64,000 nucleotides of DNA from NCBI GenBank assembly GCA_950295325.1, contig OX485805.1:46960758-47024757 (forward strand), written 5' to 3'. This document shows positions 60,201-64,000 of the stretch, in pieces (the stretch's first letter is position 1; every line of letters begins with the position of its first letter). The translations under genes and the position numbers were made by a program. The stretch comes from Polytrichum commune. Its lineage: Eukaryota; Streptophyta; Polytrichopsida; Polytrichales; Polytrichaceae. A model generated the notes under the pieces. It made no database searches. It was not told the origin of the DNA and saw nothing but the letters and a program-made list of their open reading frames with translations.

Positions 60201-63061
60201 AGGGTTGTCATCACATTCCTATAATTTCTTCGTCAAAATAATTGTGTTTGCAATGTGCATGTTTCAACTGAGAAAAATACAATATCAAATGTATTACAAC
60301 TTTTGAACAACGATTTTGTCCATATGTACTTGAATGTAGTTAGTTCGATTTTGGGGTGCAAAATAACCAATTTATTACATTGAACTCTCCTTATGTAAGT
60401 ATAGTCAAACATTGGCATGTGGGACCAATACATTCTCTATGAAAGGATATTATAGGGAGATTGTATGCATGGTCAAGGGTTGAGTAGATATGATGGGTAC
60501 TTTATAGACCGAGAGAAAATTTGACATTGGTACAAACTTGCTTGGGGCTTGTTCATAGTGTTACTTATGCCATGCAATGGTAGCTTGAAACATTTTAATG
60601 GTCAAAGCACTTTAAAATGATTTGTTGGTTTTGGTTGTCAAGCATAAAATAAATGTTATTTTTCAAATATTATGATTTGTTGAGCTTAAAAATCCTATTC
60701 TAGAACAACGGTTAGGCCCAAGATAAAGTGTTCCACTATTGATGTTATGATAAAACAAAAGAAGGTTGATTGCCTTGTCAAGTAGTTTTGAAAAACTAGT
60801 TTGTTGATATGTTCATAGGTTACATGCTCTCTTTGTGGAAACGGAGGCCATCCAATCATGGATTGTCCACAAAGAATGTCCAATTCCACTTTTGCTCAGG
60901 TGCGTGTCTAACCATGTTCTCGTTGTTGTACATTTTTATAAGTTATCTCGTGTGTTTTCCAACACTGCCATGTATTATAGGGTCTATTCACCTCTAAAAT
61001 GTTGTCTCGATTAAAAGGTGGACTCTTTCTAATAGTTCTCGCCAAAGCAACTTCAACACCCATTGTTCTTACCCCTACTAGGGTTGTCTAGTCATTATGT
61101 ACGTACACAACTTTTATGATGATTGGTTGAGTCAGTGGTCACCATGATGATTGGGTGGAGAATAGCAAATCACACTAATAAAACTCAGTAGAGATTGGAA
61201 CCCACACCATTTGTATGGTGGAGAGAGGTCCCAACTTCCAACCACTGAAGCTATGGCTTAATGCTACATTTTGGAAACGTATCTTGACACAATGAGAAAA
61301 TTGTCCGTCAATAAGCCAAGTACAAAAATAAAAATATCTTACTCATATGATGTTGTTGGTGTCTTCGGGTTGGTCCCCTAAAACATGCATCTATAGAACT
61401 TGAGGGACCTTGCATAATGTATTTTCATTACAAAGGTGAATACCTTGATTGGGTGCAAACAATTTGATATGCATCCACCTATCCCATGGCAAAATTCCCA
61501 CATGGTGGCAAGAAAATACCATGATTTGATGGACCATAATGGTGGAGTCCACATGGAAAATGCCAAATTAAGGTGATGGGTTTACAAACTCCTTGAAAAA
61601 ATAAAAATATGGATATGAACATTTGCAGGGTAAAGTCCTTGACAACGAATATAAGAATTTTTTGGCCGAGTTGAATAATGGGTCACTTGGAGTTGTTAGT
61701 ACAACGTCAACTACACCAACGAACACAATGCCAAGTGAGTTTAGTTGCTAAGCTACCAACAAATAAACTTTAAGTTCTTTGTCATAATGCATATAATATG
61801 TATGAAAATATGTAGCTTAAATTTTGTATCATATTTATATGTGAATCCAAGCATTTGGAGCATGAATGAAATTGATAGTTGATCATGTAAATTTGCACAC
61901 CTGAGCGATTTGTGTATAGTACACCATAGAAAAAAGGGTGATGGGTGGAGGTATCGTGCAAGCAAAGAGACTTTTTATCCAAACTTTTTCTATAGGAGTT
62001 GACATTCATTTTTATTTAGTAAAAACTAGTTACTTATCCTCCAATTGATTGATATTGACATATTGATTTGTATTGTAGGACCATCAGCCACAAACACACA
62101 TTTGAATACAAACATGAGCTCTCAAGTTGTTCCACAATCCAAACCAACAACTCCTCTCATCCCGATCCAAATTAATGGTGCTCATGCACCTCCCACGCCA
62201 AGACAAATTGTGCGACTTGAGCATCCTCCAACTAATGGCTATTGGAATAATCCGATGCAACCGAGATTCATCAACAACCAACCTAGGCCTTGCCCTGCAG
62301 TCAATCCAGTCACTGTAACAAACATGAATACAATGCAAGTGCCTACTGGATATCACCAATCCAATTTGGCAACAAACAATTTGTTTGTTCCTGCACAAGA
62401 GTGTCGAGGACCATTGTTGGTGGATAATAACACGACCACTTGCACTCCAAGCATAGTCACAACACTTGAAAACGTGGCCCCCCCTACAATGTTAGTGGAG
62501 AATAGATGTCAGGGTGGGGTTATCCGTCCGACATGTGTTTCGAGGCCTTCGTACAATCAACATGTAAATGGATCCATGCCGACTTTGATTAAAAACAATT
62601 CATGTCATCATCATCATCATCATCAACAACAACAACAACAACAACCATGTCAGATTGGACAAGTAACGGGGCCTCAACATGGACATATTGGACCACCGCA
62701 ACCCAATTTGAATGAAGTCGCGATGAATCAAGTTAATCTTACAACGAACCATGTGAGTAGACCGCCCCAAAGGCCACCTCAAGTGTGGAATCCAACACAA
62801 TGCGGATGGCAACAACAACCACCGTTGGCTAACCATATAAGGCCTCATGGACCACCATTGACGTGGCACCCAAATCATAACCAAGGTCCATTGCCAAATC
62901 CAAATTGGACAACCTCGGCCCCTAATATTATTGGAACACAAGGCATGGCTCAACCACCCATGCCAAATCTTCCACATGTTCAAATTGGTCCTCCAAACAC
63001 TTCATTTCAACAAGTGCAAATGTTACGACCAATGCAAGCACATGCGACACCGACATTTTGA
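54257..63061 (+). CDS. SF1: Splicing factor 1 / branch-point binding protein (SF1/BBP)
   Basis: Twelve exons join in phase: 54257-54673, 55505-55633, 55938-55983, 56252-56334, 56686-56763, 56913-56966, 58153-58296, 59017-59071, 59843-59943, 60819-60899, 61629-61734, 62079-63061. The first Met is at 54308 (741 residues), but an acceptor-like CATAG at 54256 allows an earlier exon. Landmarks: RKTRWGPDP, the SF1 helix-hairpin region ([20 protein letters not shown]), the KH/QUA2 domain ([20 protein letters not shown], then [39 protein letters not shown]), and CCHC knuckles [14 protein letters not shown] and [15 protein letters not shown] Pro/Asn/Gln-rich tail with seven His then seven Gln follows. 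It binds the branch point early in spliceosome assembly. No RRM follows the knuckles. Intron 1 is GC-AG (CAG/GCATGT). Confidence 0.9.
54821..54890. repeat. Short fold-back in SF1 intron 1
   Basis: TGATGCACTCCATTTGCA at the left is matched by its exact complement (TGCAAATGGAGTGCATCA) at the right, with about 34 bases between. Probably a very small MITE or its relic. Confidence 0.75.
57131..57546. mobile_element. Possible MITE in SF1 intron 6
   Basis: GATTGTTACACTGATAATCC on the left faces GGATGATCAGTGTAATC on the right with small mismatches. A TGCATGTGG block lies in one arm and CCACGTGCA in the other. No target duplication is clear. Confidence 0.4.
58515..58620. repeat. Near-perfect palindrome in SF1 intron 7
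   Basis: GTGGGATTGACAATATTCCA at the left is answered by TGGAATAATGTCAATCCCAC at the right. The arms continue inward through TAGTATTCC/GGAATACTA to a centre at CATATTGAATATG. This is a hairpin of about 100 bases, typical of a fold-back MITE. Confidence 0.8.
58689..58858. mobile_element. Fold-back MITE in SF1 intron 7
   Basis: Arms of about 70 bases face each other: GTGCATTCATTCATGTGGG/CCCACGTAAATGAACGCAC at the outside, then AACCATGGGATG/CATCCCATGGTT, and GACTCACATTCA/TGAATGTGAGTC near the loop. It starts about 70 bases after the neighbouring palindrome. Confidence 0.8.
59188..59712. mobile_element. Possible DNA transposon relic in SF1 intron 8
   Basis: TTCACACTATGGCCGTCCAA on the left faces GCCACAGTGTGAA on the right, and GAGAGGCCGT matches ACGGCCTCTC deeper in. 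TTAGAA stands outside both ends at different distances, so the exact borders and target duplication are uncertain. Confidence 0.5.
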
Positions 63062-64000
63062 TTTGAAGATGTTAGTATTCGACCCCCTACAAATAAATAC
63101 GATGCAACATGTTACTTATACCTATCCATCACTCAATATTTGCATTTTGACAAATACGTCAACATTGCCAACTAACGATAGGTACACAATCGAGAATTAC
63201 TTGGTTCAATGCTTCGAGTGCCAGAATGTGATCTAAAATGTGGGAACTATAAGGACGTCCCACTTAAACGAGATAGTGCCATGCGCCAAAATCCTTCCAA
63301 ACATATATTACTTATGTTGAAACATATAGACAACTACATTGGTGATTGTCGTCCACTGAGAGGTAACAATATTGAGGGATCAACTTCGCTAATCTCTAAA
63401 CACTTTGTGCCAATGTTGTGTTTGACCAACATGGTGCAATTCCCCTAATTATGATAAGGTCTTCAATGGTCACCTGTGAGATTTTAGAAAGGTGATTATG
63501 AATTTTGGTTGAAAAACTTGAATAAAACTCAACACAACAACGTAGAATGGTGGTATGTCAATACAATTTTGCCTCCCAATGTTCTTAGCACTCCAAACAT
63601 TGTTTCTAGAATTTGATGTTATGAGGGGTTTTGGTCCTCCATGAGTTTGTTGTGTATGTATATCATTGTATATTTGACACAAACATAAATCTATGAAAAC
63701 CTTAGATATTATGATCTTTATGTAGCATGTACAACTTGTGGATAACATAAATTATAGGCTTTATATGCTTTTAAAGCTAACACAAGATGATATTAGAACC
63801 ACTATTCTACGTCGAGTAGTTTTGTTATGTTTTGTGGTGATGTTATCATATGGTACTTTCAAGGGTCCATCTGATGAAAAAGAAACATTACCCCCGTCAC
63901 CCTCTCACATTTTCATGTGGAAATGTAATATAAATGGCTAACTGACCATCATCATGTTGGTTTAAACTTATGACGTTATTGTCTCTCTTCTTTTTAGTAC
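63062..64000. other. SF1 3' region, no further gene seen
   Basis: AT-rich sequence downstream of the SF1 stop. I see no RRM-coding frame here on the plus strand that could be a missed last exon, and no other gene. Confidence 0.45.

Noticed and set aside
1-64000. tRNA genes, rRNA genes or CRISPR arrays
   Set aside because: A scan by eye for T-loop/anticodon patterns and regularly spaced short repeats gave nothing convincing; the tandem arrays present have no spacers.

Overview
This window looks like a stretch of a land-plant nuclear genome. It has plant-type intron-rich genes: a WUSCHEL-family homeobox gene, AUGMIN subunit 3, a plant-style SF1/BBP, a Dof-like zinc finger and a 2-oxoglutarate dioxygenase. 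It also holds ethylene-receptor exons, a Ty1/copia element and several classes of DNA transposon. AT-rich intergenic DNA, long introns, low gene density and divergent protein sequences suggest a non-seed plant (bryophyte or lycophyte grade), but I cannot name the species. All exon joins below were made by eye from splice signals, reading phase and remembered family sequences.

Layout, left to right. 1-6 kb: a truncated group II-intron-type reverse transcriptase (minus), perhaps headed by a mitochondrial-presequence exon near 3.5-3.8 kb, then repeat-rich intergenic DNA and an internally deleted transposase. 7-11 kb: a hAT-type MITE with an 8-bp target duplication lies just upstream of the four-exon ribosomal protein eL33 (RPL35A) gene. 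That gene is followed by six tandem copies of what folds as an H/ACA snoRNA. 11.67-22.32 kb: one large hAT element with 14-bp inverted ends and an 8-bp target duplication. It contains a nonsense-riddled transposase, three exons of an ethylene-receptor-type histidine kinase, and a nested 5.6-kb copia element that sits in the captured intron.

23.6-27.4 kb: a three-exon WOX gene whose first intron holds a duplicated exon end and a small pogo-like element. 30.1-33.8 kb: a 40-bp minisatellite, a four-exon dioxygenase gene (minus) and a triplicated 345-bp upstream segment. 34-39.7 kb: LINE debris and copies of dispersed repeats. 39.7-42.4 kb: a two-exon SMP-30-like beta-propeller gene and an intronless Dof-like gene (both minus). 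43.0-50.8 kb: an 18-exon AUGMIN3 gene (minus), with an array of decayed exon-1/intron-1 copies in its first intron. 54.3-63.1 kb: a 12-exon SF1/BBP gene (plus) without a C-terminal RRM, its introns filled with fold-back elements.

The host genes form no operon or pathway. They are housekeeping genes (ribosome, microtubule nucleation, branch-point recognition) and regulators (WOX, Dof-like). The recurring theme is local duplication and transposon capture: 250-345 bp tandem duplications recur at many places, three introns use GC-AG borders, and mobile elements carry or carve up pieces of genes.
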